A DNA stretch of 64,000 nt from Vibrio chagasii. GTDB taxonomy: Bacteria; Pseudomonadota; Gammaproteobacteria; Enterobacterales; Vibrionaceae. Positions 37,458 to 47,412 of the stretch are shown here, in pieces. The stretch covers positions 2,666,001 through 2,730,000 of the forward strand of contig NZ_AP025465.1 in the NCBI RefSeq assembly GCF_024347355.1. Direction: 5' to 3'. Every line of letters begins with the position of its first letter. Position 1 is the stretch's first letter. The translations under genes were made by a program, and so were the position numbers. The notes beneath the pieces were generated by a model that made no database searches, was not told the origin of the DNA, and was given only the letters and a program-made list of their open reading frames with translations.

Positions 37458-37817
37458 TTAGCAGCACGGCTTAAGAACAGGTGCATCGTAGTTCTCTGGC
37501 TCGTCAGAGTAAATAGCAACATTGAAGTTCTCAACTAAACCTGTTTCATCAACACACTGCTCTTGGAAGAACTGTTGAATTTCACGACGTTGACAGTGCG
37601 CTTCAAACGCTTCGTTATCCGCCCAGATTTCGTTGAAAGCGATCGGGAAGCTCTGACCTTCCGCAAACGGGCTCTGAATGTGACGAGTTACTGTGTATTG
37701 AATACAACCGTCTTCACGCAGAGTGTTTGGCTCTAGTGCTTTTAAAACCTCAAACAGCTCGTTCAGTTTACCTTCTTTCGGCTGAAATTGAGCAATACAG
37801 TAAACCTTATTAGACAT
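37458..37817 (-). CDS. Putative quinol monooxygenase (ABM domain)
   Basis: The 119-residue protein has the dimeric alpha/beta-barrel antibiotic-biosynthesis-monooxygenase fold: VYCIAQFQPKEGKLNELFEVLKALEPNTLREDGCIQYTVTRH followed by FNEIWADNEAFEAH. Proteins of this group include YgiN-type quinol monooxygenases and many of unknown role. It ends in two cysteines (LKPCC). The gene stands alone between convergent dxs and upstream pgpA. Confidence 0.75.
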   Translation of the reverse strand: MSNKVYCIAQFQPKEGKLNELFEVLKALEPNTLREDGCIQYTVTRHIQSPFAEGQSFPIAFNEIWADNEAFEAHCQRREIQQFFQEQCVDETGLVENFNVAIYSDEPENYDAPVLKPCC

Positions 37818-37841
37818 TGTAATTCCTTGTTTTATCTTTAT

Positions 37842-38348
37842 TTAAACTAACCAACCTGCAAAATGGGCCACAGCATACAGTGAAATCGCCGCCATAATAC
37901 CTGCCACAATATCATCAATCATGATGCCTAAACCGCCATGAACTCGAGCATCTAACCAACCAATCGGCCACGGTTTTACCATGTCAAAGAAGCGGAATAG
38001 AACAAAGCCCGTCAACAACCATTTCCAATCATCGGCAGGAATGCTCAACATTGGCACTAGGCTCATGGTGATCCAAAAGCCTGCAAACTCATCCCATACG
38101 ATAGAGCCATGATCATGTACGCCCATATCATCAGAGGTCACTTGGCAGATCTTGATACCAATAATACAGCTTATCACGACCACCGCGACATAAGCCGGGA
38201 ACGGCAATTGAACCAATAATAGGTACAGAGGAATCGAGGCGAGTGTACCCATGGTTCCAGGAATAATAGGCGATAAGCCACTGCCAAAACCCGTTGCTAG
38301 AAAGTGCCAAGGGTTTTTAAGAGAGATTGCAGATAGTGGGTTTGTCAT
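37842..38348 (-). CDS. pgpA: Phosphatidylglycerophosphatase A
   Basis: PgpA dephosphorylates phosphatidylglycerol phosphate at the inner membrane. The 168 residues contain the family motifs GFGSGLSPIIPGTMGTLASIPLY and DHGSIVWDEFAGFWITM. Its ATG shares a base with the thiL stop codon (TGATG), indicating translational coupling. Confidence 0.95.
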   Translation of the reverse strand: MTNPLSAISLKNPWHFLATGFGSGLSPIIPGTMGTLASIPLYLLLVQLPFPAYVAVVVISCIIGIKICQVTSDDMGVHDHGSIVWDEFAGFWITMSLVPMLSIPADDWKWLLTGFVLFRFFDMVKPWPIGWLDARVHGGLGIMIDDIVAGIMAAISLYAVAHFAGWLV

Positions 38349-39322
38349 CAATTAACCTTAAAGTGATCGTAACCGGTTAAGCTCCAGCTCAGCGGTTCAC
38401 CATTATTGTGTAGTTCAAAGTATTCTACAGGTCTTATTTGACCAATACAGGTGACTTTTGTTCCAGTGTGTGACAAAGCACTTTCAAGAGAGCCTTTGTT
38501 TTCTTCAGGGACGGTAAAGCAAAGCTCATACTCTTCCCCACTGGTCAGCGCATACTGCTGCGCCGACGCGATATCAGGGGCAAACTGACGTAATTCAGGT
38601 GAGATAGGTAAAGTACTCACATCAATACTTGCCCCCACCTGTGAGCGCTTAAGAATGTGTTTGAGATCTGCAATAACACCATCTGAGATATCAATAGCCG
38701 ACGAAGCAAGATTCACAAGCGCTTGACCCGCTAACACTCGTGGAGAACTGATGTAGTGTCTCTCTTCAAGCTCCCTCGCATACGGCTTAGCTTGGTTTTC
38801 ATCAGGGTCTAATAGAACCTCTAGGCCAGCCTTGCTATCACCTAAATTGCCTGTCACGTAAATCCAATCCCCGACTTTCGCGCCATCTCTACGTAGGGCT
38901 TTCCCTTCTGGCACAAAGCCTTGTACCGTCAATGTTAGGCTCAGCGGCCCCTTTGTAGTGTCACCACCAATTAACTGAATACCAAAGTAGTCTGCAAGTT
39001 TGAAAAAAGAGTCGCAGAACGGCGCTAGCCAAGCTTCATCTACTTCAGGCATGGTTAAGGCAAAAGAGACCCACGCCGGCGTTGCACCCATCGCAGCCAG
39101 ATCACTGATGTTTGAAGCCAATGCTTTGTGTGCGACCCAAGCTGGGTTTGCTTCTGCTAAGAAGTGAGTACCCGCCACTAAGGTATCGGTGCTGATCGCG
39201 ATCTCAACATTACTTGGCGCTTTAACCAAAGCGCAATCATCACCAGCGGCGAGGTGCACGTCTTTACGTTGAGGCTGTCGGTTTACGAAATATTTATCGA
39301 TTAGGTTGAATTCACCAGACAT
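38348..39322 (-). CDS. thiL: Thiamine-monophosphate kinase
   Basis: ThiL phosphorylates thiamine monophosphate to the active diphosphate. The 324-residue AIR-synthase-like protein contains EFNLIDKYF, AAGDDCALV, STDTLVAGTHF, SDLAAMGATPAWVSFAL, GGDTTKGPLSLTLTVQG and AIDISDGVIADL. I prefer the second Met (39322, MSGEFNLI). thiI elsewhere in the window and dxs both serve thiamine metabolism, but thiL is grouped here with nusB and rib genes as in many gammaproteobacteria. Confidence 0.96.
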   Translation of the reverse strand: MSGEFNLIDKYFVNRQPQRKDVHLAAGDDCALVKAPSNVEIAISTDTLVAGTHFLAEANPAWVAHKALASNISDLAAMGATPAWVSFALTMPEVDEAWLAPFCDSFFKLADYFGIQLIGGDTTKGPLSLTLTVQGFVPEGKALRRDGAKVGDWIYVTGNLGDSKAGLEVLLDPDENQAKPYARELEERHYISSPRVLAGQALVNLASSAIDISDGVIADLKHILKRSQVGASIDVSTLPISPELRQFAPDIASAQQYALTSGEEYELCFTVPEENKGSLESALSHTGTKVTCIGQIRPVEYFELHNNGEPLSWSLTGYDHFKVN

Positions 39323-39351
39323 CACATGCCCTATCTTTGGAATTTACTAAC

Positions 39352-39381
39352 AAAAAAGGCCAGCATGAAAGCTGACCTTTA
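39352..39381 (-). terminator. Terminator between nusB and thiL
   Basis: Minus strand AAAGGTCAGC-TTTCAT-GCTGGCCTTTTTT. It lies inside an otherwise continuous gene cluster, so thiL-pgpA may be partly uncoupled from nusB. Confidence 0.8.
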
Positions 39382-39400
39382 GATTCAATATACGTAGAGA

Positions 39401-39868
39401 TTACTTCTTACGTACGTGTGGCGCTGCTTTATCAAGCACACCATTCACAAACTTATGGCTGTCTTCTGCTGCGAATACTTTCGCAAGCTCGATAGCTTCG
39501 TTGATAACCACTTTGTATGGTACATCTTCGCGACGAGTCATCTCGTACATAGCTAAACGTAGAAGCGCTAGTTCCATCAGATCCAGATCTTGCATCGGGC
39601 GAGATACGAATGGACGAAGCTTGCTATCAAGTTCCATGTGACTAAGAGCAACACCAGTTAGTAGGTCGCGGAAGTATGCAACGTCTGTTTCTGGCATAGC
39701 AAGTGCAGGTTCTGCAGCATGATGTTCTTCTTCATCATACTTACCACCAGATAAGAACTGTTCTTCAACGGTAGCAATATTTTCTTTAGTAATTTGCCAA
39801 GAATAAATTGCTTGTAGAGCAAATTGACGTGCGTTACGACGTGCGGCTGGTTTCACACTGGCCCCCAT
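39401..39868 (-). CDS. nusB: Transcription antitermination factor NusB
   Basis: NusB with NusE binds boxA RNA in rRNA antitermination. The 155 residues are all-helical with [20 protein letters not shown] at the N-terminus and [44 protein letters not shown] near the C-terminus. The ATG overlaps the ribH stop codon (TAATG). Confidence 0.97.
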   Translation of the reverse strand: MGASVKPAARRNARQFALQAIYSWQITKENIATVEEQFLSGGKYDEEEHHAAEPALAMPETDVAYFRDLLTGVALSHMELDSKLRPFVSRPMQDLDLMELALLRLAMYEMTRREDVPYKVVINEAIELAKVFAAEDSHKFVNGVLDKAAPHVRKK

Positions 39869-40338
39869 TAGGAATCGATTTCAGAAAGAACGTTGATCAT
39901 CTCAAGTGCGCTTAGTGCAGCTTCTGCACCTTTATTACCAGCCTTGGTTCCTGCGCGTTCAATAGCTTGATCGATCGTATCAACAGTTAGTACGCCGAAT
40001 GCTACTGGAAGAGAATATTCCAGAGACACTTGCGCCAAACCTTTATTACATTCACTACAAACATAGTCAAAATGAGGCGTACCGCCACGAATTACTGTAC
40101 CAAGAGATACAATCGCGTCGAACTTACCTGTTTTTGCAACGCGTTGCGCTACAAGTGGAAGTTCTACTGCACCAGGACAACGAACAACAGTGATGTTGTC
40201 TTCGCTTACTTGTCCGTGACGTTTTAAAGTATCGATTGCACCAGAAAGTAAACTTTCGTTAATAAAACTGTTGAAACGAGCAATAACGATAGCAATTTTT
40301 GCATTTGGCGCTGGGAAGCCACCCTCGATCACTTTCAT
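39868..40338 (-). CDS. ribH: 6,7-dimethyl-8-ribityllumazine synthase
   Basis: RibH condenses the dihydroxybutanone phosphate made by RibB with the RibD product to form lumazine. From the ATG at 40338, preceded by AAAGGAAGG, it has 156 residues, the E. coli size. It contains [46 protein letters not shown] and [18 protein letters not shown]. Longer frames upstream have no ribosome site. Confidence 0.97.
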   Translation of the reverse strand: MKVIEGGFPAPNAKIAIVIARFNSFINESLLSGAIDTLKRHGQVSEDNITVVRCPGAVELPLVAQRVAKTGKFDAIVSLGTVIRGGTPHFDYVCSECNKGLAQVSLEYSLPVAFGVLTVDTIDQAIERAGTKAGNKGAEAALSALEMINVLSEIDS

Positions 40339-40379
40339 AAGCCTTCCTTTAACTATTTTCATCAAGTGAGAATCGCCGG

Positions 40380-40385
40380 ATTCTA
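40380..40385 (-). promoter_or_regulatory. Possible internal ribH promoter (extended -10)
   Basis: On the minus strand TGCTAGAAT is an extended -10 element that would start transcription about 36 bases before ribH. Confidence 0.4.
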
Positions 40386-40536
40386 GCATAAAACTGTGAG
40401 CAATATCTAATGCTAATTTAGAAGAGCAGACACCGGAGATGTAAAGATGATAGCCAAGCCTCGCTCCCAACTATTTAGGAGCAACAGGTCGCTAAGCGCC
40501 AACGCTTGACACGACAAAAGTCAGGCTCAGCGGCTG

Positions 40537-40570
40537 GGCTCTTTTTGTCCGATTTCGAACCAAAAGAGCC
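40537..40570 (-). promoter_or_regulatory. Long hairpin between ribBA and ribH
   Basis: GGCTCTTTT pairs with AAAAGAGCC and an inner GTTCGA/TCGGAC stem continues the helix to a small loop. Flanking AGC and GCT extend alternative pairing. No T-run follows on the minus strand, so it is not a standard terminator. It may be an RNA-processing or mRNA-stability element. Confidence 0.5.
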
Positions 40571-40617
40571 GCTCAAATCATCATAAATTATGTTGCTATA
40601 AACTAGTATGTAAGTGG

Positions 40618-41727
40618 TTACTCACAAACGTATTCAACAACGTTAAGACCAAAACCACCAAGAGCATGGTAACGCTTGGTGCTTGAAGACAATAGGCGCA
40701 TATCATGAACACCTAGGTCTTGTAGAATTTGAGAACCGACACCAACGCGACGAGAAGTGCCTTGCTTCTTAGCCATGGTTGGTTGCTCGTTCTTATCTTG
40801 AGCTTCGAATGTCTTCACTTTGTGAATCAAAGAATCAGACGACTCTTCGTTGCCCAGAATAACCAACACACCACCTTCGTCGCCAATGCGCTTCATCGCC
40901 TTATCTAGTGACCAGCTACGCTCAGTACCACGATCAGAATGAAGCAGATCGGTGAAGGTATCATGCAGGTGAACACGAACCAGTGGCGCTTCGCCCGTTA
41001 AGTCACCTTTTTGCATTGCGTAATGGATTTGATTATCGATAGTGTCACGGTAAGTCACAAGCTCAAAGTCACCGAACTCAGTCGGTAGGTGACACTGTGC
41101 AACCCGCTCAATCGTGGTTTCTGTATTGTTACGGTATTCGATCAAGTCAGCAATCGTGCCTAGCTTGATGTCGTGCTTTTCAGCGAACACTTCAAGATCA
41201 GGGCGACGAGCCATGGTGCCGTCATAATTTAGGATCTCAACGATAACCGATGCAGGCTCACAACCCGCTAGGCGTGCTAAATCACAGCCCGCTTCAGTGT
41301 GACCAGCACGAGTTAGAACACCACCCTCTTGTGCTGTTAGCGGGAAGATGTGGCCAGGCTGAACAAGGTCAGCCGCTTTTGCATCTTTCGCAACGGCCGC
41401 TTGAACCGTCACCGCACGGTCAGACGCAGAAATCCCCGTAGTTACACCTTCAGCTGCTTCAATCGAAACGGTAAAGTTAGTGGTGTACTGTGCGTTGTTG
41501 TCTTGAACCATAGGGGCTAGACCCATGCGGCTTGAACGCTCTTTAGTCAAGGTTAGGCAGATTAAGCCACGGCCGTACATCGCCATGAAGTTAATCGCTT
41601 CTGGCGTCACATGTTCTGCTGCCATGATCAGATCGCCTTCATTCTCGCGATCTTCATCATCCATCAGGATAACCATTTTTCCTAGGCGAATGTCTTCAAT
41701 AATTTCTTGAGGAGTACTAATTGGCAT
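40618..41727 (-). CDS. ribB: 3,4-dihydroxy-2-butanone-4-phosphate synthase with degenerate GTP cyclohydrolase II domain
   Basis: Residues 1-205 are a standard RibB domain ([59 protein letters not shown]), making dihydroxybutanone phosphate from ribulose 5-phosphate. The C-terminal part (about 205-369) resembles GTP cyclohydrolase II, for example [20 protein letters not shown]. The three zinc-ligand cysteines expected after VRVH are missing ([18 protein letters not shown]). That half is therefore unlikely to hydrolyse GTP. A separate ribA must exist outside the window. Confidence 0.93.
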   Translation of the reverse strand: MPISTPQEIIEDIRLGKMVILMDDEDRENEGDLIMAAEHVTPEAINFMAMYGRGLICLTLTKERSSRMGLAPMVQDNNAQYTTNFTVSIEAAEGVTTGISASDRAVTVQAAVAKDAKAADLVQPGHIFPLTAQEGGVLTRAGHTEAGCDLARLAGCEPASVIVEILNYDGTMARRPDLEVFAEKHDIKLGTIADLIEYRNNTETTIERVAQCHLPTEFGDFELVTYRDTIDNQIHYAMQKGDLTGEAPLVRVHLHDTFTDLLHSDRGTERSWSLDKAMKRIGDEGGVLVILGNEESSDSLIHKVKTFEAQDKNEQPTMAKKQGTSRRVGVGSQILQDLGVHDMRLLSSSTKRYHALGGFGLNVVEYVCE

Positions 41728-41835
41728 TGTTCTATATCCTTTGAAATGGTTCTGCTTCCTAGAACCGACACTATTTAAACCTGATGATATTGCTTCGCTC
41801 TACAAAGTGACGCTCAGCGCACTTCATATCAACGA

Positions 41836-42492
41836 TTAGGCAAAACCATTCTGTTGTAAGAATTCCATCGTCAATCGAGATTCAGGTTCAGACTCTTGTT
41901 GCTGACCTTGCAGTAGCCGCTCCATGTAGCGCGCTAACACATCCACTTCTAGATTCACTTTACGACCAACATGGAATTGATCGATGGTGGTTTCTGAAGA
42001 GGTATGAGGAACAATCGTCAGCTTAAATGCATTCTTACGTAAATCATTCACAGTAAGACTAATGCCATCGACAGTAATCGAGCCTTTTTGAGCAACGTAC
42101 TTTGATATTTCAGCGGGCATTTCGACCCAGAATTCAATAGCACGGCCTACTTGATTGCGTTCAACAATCTCACCCACGCCATCCACGTGACCCGATACGA
42201 TATGACCACCGAAACGTGTCGTTGGTAGCATCGCTTTCTCTAGGTTCACTTTGTCACCCGCTTGGTAATCAACAAAGCCCGTTTTTTTCAGGGTCTCAAG
42301 TGACAAATCTGCACTGTAGCTGTGGTCATTGAATTCGACGACCGTCAAACACACACCGTTGGTTGCGATGCTATCGCCTAACTGAACGTCGGCCATATCA
42401 AGCTTACCCACGTTAACCGTTACGGTAATGTCTTCTCCGCGGGGAGTGATTGCACTCAATGTACCTACGGCTTCTACAATTCCTGTAAACAT
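41836..42492 (-). CDS. ribE: Riboflavin synthase
   Basis: The enzyme dismutates two lumazines to riboflavin. From the ATG at 42492 the 218 residues form the two-barrel repeat: MFTGIVEAVGTL...SIATNGVCLTV and later FGGHIVSGHVDGVGEI...GSITVDGISLTVND. The longer open frame upstream overlaps ribD and is discarded. Confidence 0.96.
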   Translation of the reverse strand: MFTGIVEAVGTLSAITPRGEDITVTVNVGKLDMADVQLGDSIATNGVCLTVVEFNDHSYSADLSLETLKKTGFVDYQAGDKVNLEKAMLPTTRFGGHIVSGHVDGVGEIVERNQVGRAIEFWVEMPAEISKYVAQKGSITVDGISLTVNDLRKNAFKLTIVPHTSSETTIDQFHVGRKVNLEVDVLARYMERLLQGQQQESEPESRLTMEFLQQNGFA

Positions 42493-42538
42493 TTTAAAAC
42501 TCTTTTTGTTGTCAACGACATGTATGTAGTTGGAGTGA

Positions 42539-43642
42539 CTATTTCGAGATTGGTTTAGCCACGATGCGAATATCCACACCAACCTGTCGAACATCTTTAA
42601 TTTCTAGGTCAATAACATCAGACATCGAAGTGAGCCCTAACGCGCCCATCAAACCTCTTCCGTCACTGCCCATAAGTTTAGGAGCTAAATAGAGGATTAG
42701 CTCATCCACCAGCTGTGCTTCAATCAAGCTTTTTGCCAATGTTGCACCCGCTTCGACCCAAATATGGTCGATATGATTGGCAGGTAATTGGCACATCAGC
42801 TCGTGCAAATCCAGCTGACCTGTCTCAGTGGTGCCGATCTCAACGTCCGCAGACGCCTCTGCGACTCTTAATACGGGTGTTGGCGATTGGTATAACTTGA
42901 GCTCAGGGCGCAGTTGGTTTTGACGATCAAGAATCACACGAACAGGCTGACGCACGTCAGCTTCAGCGTAATGAGCTTGTGTACTACTTGGTAATTCAGC
43001 CCAGCGAACATTCAGTGAAGCGTTATCATCAATCACCGTTTGGCTGGTTGATAATACTGCGCCCGCCTTTGCTCGATAATTTTGAACATCACGACGCGCT
43101 GCTGGCGATGTGATCCATTGGCTCTGACCATTTGCTAGTGCCGTTTGCCCATCGAGGCTAGCTGCCATCTTAAGCTGAACAAAAGGCATGCCTGTTTGCA
43201 TACGCTTAATAAATGCTGGGTTCAAGTCTAAAGCATCTTGCTCCAGTAAACCGATTTCAACCTCAATGCCTGCATCACGCAGCATTTTGATGCCACGTCC
43301 AGCGACTTTCGGGTTTGGATCCTGCATCGCGCAAATGACTTTAGCCACTTGAGCTTTAATCAAGCCCTCGGCACACGGTGGTGTACGACCATAATGAGAA
43401 CAAGGCTCTAGTGTGACATAAACCGTCGCACCTTTTGCCTTATCACCCGCCATTCGCATGGCATGTACTTCAGCGTGAGGTTCACCCGCTTTGGCGTGAA
43501 AGCCTTCACCAACAATTTGTCCATCGGTTTGTACAATCACACAACCGACATTTGGGTTTGGCGCAGTGGTGTAAATGCCGCGTTTCGCTAAATGTATAGC
43601 ACGCGACATCATTTGAAAATCTAGGGGAGAAAAGTTAGACAT
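42539..43642 (-). CDS. ribD: Bifunctional diaminohydroxyphosphoribosylaminopyrimidine deaminase / reductase
   Basis: The 367 residues contain an N-terminal deaminase with the zinc motif HAEVHAMRMAG...LEPCSHYGRTPPCAEGLI. The C-terminal reductase domain has KMAASLDGQTALANGQSQWITSPAARRDVQ and EAGATLAKSLIEAQLVDELILYLAPKLMG. It carries out the second and third steps of the riboflavin branch and is followed by ribE, ribBA and ribH on the same strand. Confidence 0.97.
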   Translation of the reverse strand: MSNFSPLDFQMMSRAIHLAKRGIYTTAPNPNVGCVIVQTDGQIVGEGFHAKAGEPHAEVHAMRMAGDKAKGATVYVTLEPCSHYGRTPPCAEGLIKAQVAKVICAMQDPNPKVAGRGIKMLRDAGIEVEIGLLEQDALDLNPAFIKRMQTGMPFVQLKMAASLDGQTALANGQSQWITSPAARRDVQNYRAKAGAVLSTSQTVIDDNASLNVRWAELPSSTQAHYAEADVRQPVRVILDRQNQLRPELKLYQSPTPVLRVAEASADVEIGTTETGQLDLHELMCQLPANHIDHIWVEAGATLAKSLIEAQLVDELILYLAPKLMGSDGRGLMGALGLTSMSDVIDLEIKDVRQVGVDIRIVAKPISK

Positions 43643-43652
43643 GACTGAGGGA

Positions 43653-44102
43653 TTAATCCTCTAATTTAGCGATTTCTTCGCCAAACTCTCGAATGTCTTC
43701 AAAGCTGCGGTAAACAGAGGCAAAACGGATGTACGCGACTTTGTCTAATTCTTTTAATTGGCTCATGACTAGGTTGCCAATCATTTCGCTTGGAACTTCA
43801 CGCTCACCTGTTGCACGGAGTTGTGACTTAATATTACTGATAGCAAGTTCGATCGCATCAGCACTCACAGGGCGTTTTTCCAGAGCACGTTGCACGCCAC
43901 CGACCATCTTATCTTCATTAAACGGTTCGCGGTTTCCATTAGACTTAATGACTTTCGGCATCACGAGTTCTGCCGATTCGAACGTAGTGAAACGCTCGCT
44001 ACATGCAAGGCATTGACGGCGACGACGAACCTGATGGCCATCAGCAACCAGTCTTGAATCGATTACTTTAGTGTCGTTCTCTGAACAAAAAGGACAATGC
44101 AT
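43653..44102 (-). CDS. nrdR: Transcriptional regulator NrdR
   Basis: NrdR represses ribonucleotide reductase genes when dATP is high. The 149 residues have a zinc ribbon (MHCPFC...CLAC) and an ATP-cone ([32 protein letters not shown]). It leads the nrdR-ribD-ribE-ribBA-ribH-nusB cluster on the minus strand; GGAGGTG lies before the ATG. Confidence 0.97.
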   Translation of the reverse strand: MHCPFCSENDTKVIDSRLVADGHQVRRRRQCLACSERFTTFESAELVMPKVIKSNGNREPFNEDKMVGGVQRALEKRPVSADAIELAISNIKSQLRATGEREVPSEMIGNLVMSQLKELDKVAYIRFASVYRSFEDIREFGEEIAKLED

Positions 44103-44157
44103 ATCACCTCCAAATAATTGATTGTCAGTGTAACGGAATTGCCAAACGTTAGGAAAG

Positions 44158-44183
44158 AAAAAGGGCCAATTAAGGCCCTTTTG
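44158..44183 (+). terminator. Bidirectional-looking terminator near proA and nrdR
   Basis: AAAAAGGGCCAATTAAGGCCCTTTT has a stem and tracts on both sides. Strand calling favours neither, but the minus-strand T-run upstream of proA's end would serve proA. Confidence 0.6.
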
Positions 44184-44258
44184 TGTGCTGATTCATTGAT
44201 TATTGCTACGCGATAGCAATTTTTAAAATGAGCTGCAGAGTAAAGCTAACGAGAAACG

Positions 44259-45509
44259 TTAACCGCGAACAAGATAATTCGCTTTGCCCACCCACTTGTA
44301 GCTGGTCAGCTCTTCTAAGCCCATAGGACCACGAGCGTGCAGTTTCTGAGTAGAGACTGCTACTTCTGCGCCTAGACCAAACTGTGCGCCATCAGTAAAG
44401 CGAGTTGATGCATTCACATACACTGCTGCAGAGCCTACCGAGTTAATGAAACGCTCAGAGCTTTCTAAACTATTAGTCATGATCGCATCTGAATGGCTCG
44501 CGTTATGTACGCGCATGTGGTCAATCGCTTCTGCAACATCCGCAACCACTTTTACGCCTAGTGTGTAGCTTAGCCATTCGGTGTCAAAGTCACCCTCACC
44601 TGCATCACGCACGTCAGCGAAATCAGCAAGAAGCGCCTTCGCACTTGAGTCTGCCACTAATGTTACTTTATCCGCTAGGCGAGTTTTAAGCTTACCAAGA
44701 AACTCCTCAGCAACCGCTTCATGAACAAGCAAGGTATCTAGTGAGTTACATGCTGATGGGCGTTGTACTTTCGAGTTTTCAACCACATCGACAGACTTCT
44801 CAAGATCCGCGCTTTCATCAACGAAAATATGGCTAATACCGAAACCACCGATGATTACCGGGATAGTGCTGTTCTCTTTACACATCTTGTGCAGACCAGC
44901 GCCACCGCGAGGGATGATCATATCTACGTAGTCATCTAGCTTAAGTAGTTGAGAAACAAGCTCACGATCTGGCTTTTCAATGTACTGAACAGAAGCTGCA
45001 GGAAGCTCTGCTTTCTCTAGTGCAGACTGGATAACTTTTACCAGTTCCATGTTCGAGAAGAAGGTCTCTTTACCACCACGCAAGATGCTTGCGTTACCCG
45101 TTTTCAGACACAGTGCCGCAATATCAATCGTTACGTTCGGGCGTGCTTCATAGATAACACCAACCACACCAAGCGGTACGCGACGACGAGACAATGACAT
45201 ACCGTTTTCCAGTACTTTGCTGTCGATTTCGCTGCCCACAGGATCGTTCAGGCTAATCACGTTACGAACGTCGTTAGCGATGCCAGTTAAGCGTTCTTCA
45301 TTCATAAGTAGACGGTCAAGCAGTGCTTCCGTTAGACCCGCTTCGCGGCCCAGTTCGATGTCTTTCGCGTTCGCTTCTAAGATAGCGGCTGCATTTGCTT
45401 CTAACTCATCAGCGATGATCGCCAATGCCTTGTTCTTTTGCGCCGTTGATGCGGTCGCTAGGTGAAAAGCAGCTTCTTTTGCTGCGATACCCATGTTAGT
45501 TAAATCCAC
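44259..45509 (-). CDS. proA: Gamma-glutamyl phosphate reductase
   Basis: ProA reduces glutamyl phosphate to glutamate semialdehyde in proline synthesis. The 416-residue aldehyde dehydrogenase-like protein has [32 protein letters not shown] and the catalytic cysteine in [15 protein letters not shown], with [34 protein letters not shown] at the C-terminus. It lies about 110 bases downstream of proB. Confidence 0.97.
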   Translation of the reverse strand: MDLTNMGIAAKEAAFHLATASTAQKNKALAIIADELEANAAAILEANAKDIELGREAGLTEALLDRLLMNEERLTGIANDVRNVISLNDPVGSEIDSKVLENGMSLSRRRVPLGVVGVIYEARPNVTIDIAALCLKTGNASILRGGKETFFSNMELVKVIQSALEKAELPAASVQYIEKPDRELVSQLLKLDDYVDMIIPRGGAGLHKMCKENSTIPVIIGGFGISHIFVDESADLEKSVDVVENSKVQRPSACNSLDTLLVHEAVAEEFLGKLKTRLADKVTLVADSSAKALLADFADVRDAGEGDFDTEWLSYTLGVKVVADVAEAIDHMRVHNASHSDAIMTNSLESSERFINSVGSAAVYVNASTRFTDGAQFGLGAEVAVSTQKLHARGPMGLEELTSYKWVGKANYLVRG

Positions 45510-45617
45510 GTTTAACTCTCCCTAAATTCTGTCTGTCTTTGGATGAAAAAGGCAATGCGTACTACCAACATCTAGTGCAAAAGCCAGATGCGCCGTTCAT
45601 CGCCTTGTCATCTCGAA

Positions 45618-46757
45618 CTACTCTTGGATAACGACAAGGTCGTCACGGTGAATGACTTCTGACCCGTAATCGTAACCAAGAATGTCGCCAATATCTTTAC
45701 TGTGCTTGCCTGCTATTTTTGCTAGGTCTTGGCTTGAGTAGCTAGCGATACCACGCGCGACTACTTTGCCTTTGCTGTCTGTAACTTGGGTGACTTCACC
45801 ACGAGAGAACTCGCCTTTAACTCGAACCACCCCTTTTGCCAACAAGCTACTGCCTTTGGTGTTAACGGCATTCACCGCACCATCGTCAACCACGATGTCA
45901 CCAGCAGAAGCTGGGCCAGCTAAAATCCAACGCTTACGGTTTTCAAGCGCCTCGGCTAACGGCAAGAAACGTGTGCCTTGAGGATTGTCACTCAAAGAGT
46001 CAAAAACCACATTTTCAGCACTGCCTGCTGCAATGATAACTTCAATACCAGCACGACGAGCGATGTCCGCCGCCTGCAGTTTTGTCGCCATACCACCGGT
46101 ACCTAAAGTCGTGCCGCTGCCACCTGCAATCTTACGCAGCGTGTCATCAATGGTTTTTACCTCTTTGATGAGCTCTGCATTTGGATCTTTGCGAGGGTCT
46201 GCAGTAAATAGACCTTTTTGGTCTGTCAGTAGCAAAAGCTTATCAGCGCCACATAAAATACCAACCAGTGCCGACAAGTTATCGTTGTCGCCCACTTTGA
46301 TTTCGTTGGTCGCGACCGCATCGTTTTCATTCACGACAGGAATAATATCGTGTTCAACGAGTGCGTTGATCGTGTCACGAGCATTAAGAAAACGCTCACG
46401 GTCATCGAGATCAGCACGAGTCAGTAGCATCTGGCCAATCTTAAGGCCATAGATAGCGAATAAAGACTCCCAAACTTGAATCAACTGACTTTGCCCAACT
46501 GCAGCAAGCAACTGTTTGCTCGCCATTGAGTTGGGAAGTGCGGGGTAACCAAGGTGCTCACGTCCTGCTGCAATTGCGCCAGACGAAACCATAACCACAG
46601 AGTGGCCTTGTTTTTTTAATTCAGCACATTGACGAACCAGCTCAACCATATGAGCACGGTCTAATGCCAATGTTCCACCAGTTAAGACACTGGTACCCAG
46701 TTTAACAACGACAGTTTTACGCTGCGCTGTTGTCCCGCTTTGATGATTTGTTGTCAT
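45618..46757 (-). CDS. proB: Glutamate 5-kinase
   Basis: ProB phosphorylates glutamate, the regulated first step of proline synthesis. From the ATG at 46757 it has 379 residues: an amino-acid kinase domain ([74 protein letters not shown]) and a C-terminal PUA domain ([27 protein letters not shown]). A longer frame adds 15 residues with no ribosome site. Confidence 0.96.
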   Translation of the reverse strand: MTTNHQSGTTAQRKTVVVKLGTSVLTGGTLALDRAHMVELVRQCAELKKQGHSVVMVSSGAIAAGREHLGYPALPNSMASKQLLAAVGQSQLIQVWESLFAIYGLKIGQMLLTRADLDDRERFLNARDTINALVEHDIIPVVNENDAVATNEIKVGDNDNLSALVGILCGADKLLLLTDQKGLFTADPRKDPNAELIKEVKTIDDTLRKIAGGSGTTLGTGGMATKLQAADIARRAGIEVIIAAGSAENVVFDSLSDNPQGTRFLPLAEALENRKRWILAGPASAGDIVVDDGAVNAVNTKGSSLLAKGVVRVKGEFSRGEVTQVTDSKGKVVARGIASYSSQDLAKIAGKHSKDIGDILGYDYGSEVIHRDDLVVIQE

Positions 46758-46825
46758 GAAGTCTTTTATGGATAAAACAAATAAGAGGTGATGTTTTAGC
46801 AATCAACAGGGGAATTCACAAGCAG

Positions 46826-46852
46826 AAAAGGTGCGAAATCGCACCTTTTTAC
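46826..46852 (-). terminator. crl terminator
   Basis: AAAAGGTGCG-AAAT-CGCACCTTTTT lies between crl and proB and fits termination after crl on the minus strand. Confidence 0.8.
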
Positions 46853-46878
46853 TTTATATAGAAGAGTAACCTTTAAAA

Positions 46879-47268
46879 TCAGACGAATTCGACAGACTCT
46901 TCGTCCAATTGGATGCTGATTTCAAACTTACTTTGAAGTTCATCAACCAGTTTTTGGTGGAAGGCTTCTTGAGTTCTAGTGACCTCAGCAACCGCCTTTT
47001 TAGGCAGAGGTAATGAATCCCACTTGCCTTCAATGTTGTATTTACCAATGTTGTACTTCGCCGAATACCCCTCTTCCGACTTGTCCAACTCCATCCACCA
47101 GCCCCAGAACTCACGCTCTTCTGGTGATTTTTTATCGTTCACACACACTGATAAGCAATCAAAAATATAGTGACCTTCTTCTGATTGCGGCTCCCTCAAG
47201 TATGGCCCAATGGCCTTTAATACGTTTAACAAGCGATAATGCGTTGGTTCTTGTGTCACTTCTGACAT
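46879..47268 (-). CDS. crl: Sigma factor-binding protein Crl
   Basis: Crl helps the stationary-phase sigma factor RpoS bind core RNA polymerase. The 129 residues include [35 protein letters not shown] and a C-terminal helical part, matching E. coli Crl at the most conserved block. It lies between proB and frsA as in E. coli. A different frame on the same strand (46854-47114) is a shadow. Confidence 0.94.
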   Translation of the reverse strand: MSEVTQEPTHYRLLNVLKAIGPYLREPQSEEGHYIFDCLSVCVNDKKSPEEREFWGWWMELDKSEEGYSAKYNIGKYNIEGKWDSLPLPKKAVAEVTRTQEAFHQKLVDELQSKFEISIQLDEESVEFV

Positions 47269-47412
47269 ATTGAATCTCCATTTTCAATGTTAAGAATGAC
47301 GTTACTCAGACTGCAATACGTTGAAAATATGCAGTTGGATTTTATAAATTTTCTCTGAGTATCAGGTACTTAATCTGTACACTTTTCATGCTTAACTAAT
47401 TTAGGAGAAATG

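Noticed and set aside
40339..40470. N-terminal extension of RibH
   Set aside because: The 44 extra codons have no family similarity, while the ATG at 40338 has a strong ribosome site and gives the normal length.
41728..41835. FMN riboswitch expected before riboflavin genes
   Set aside because: No RFN consensus was found upstream of ribBA or elsewhere in the rib cluster.
46854..47114. 86-codon minus-strand ORF near proB
   Set aside because: It overlaps crl in another frame; crl matches a known family across its length and the other frame has no features.
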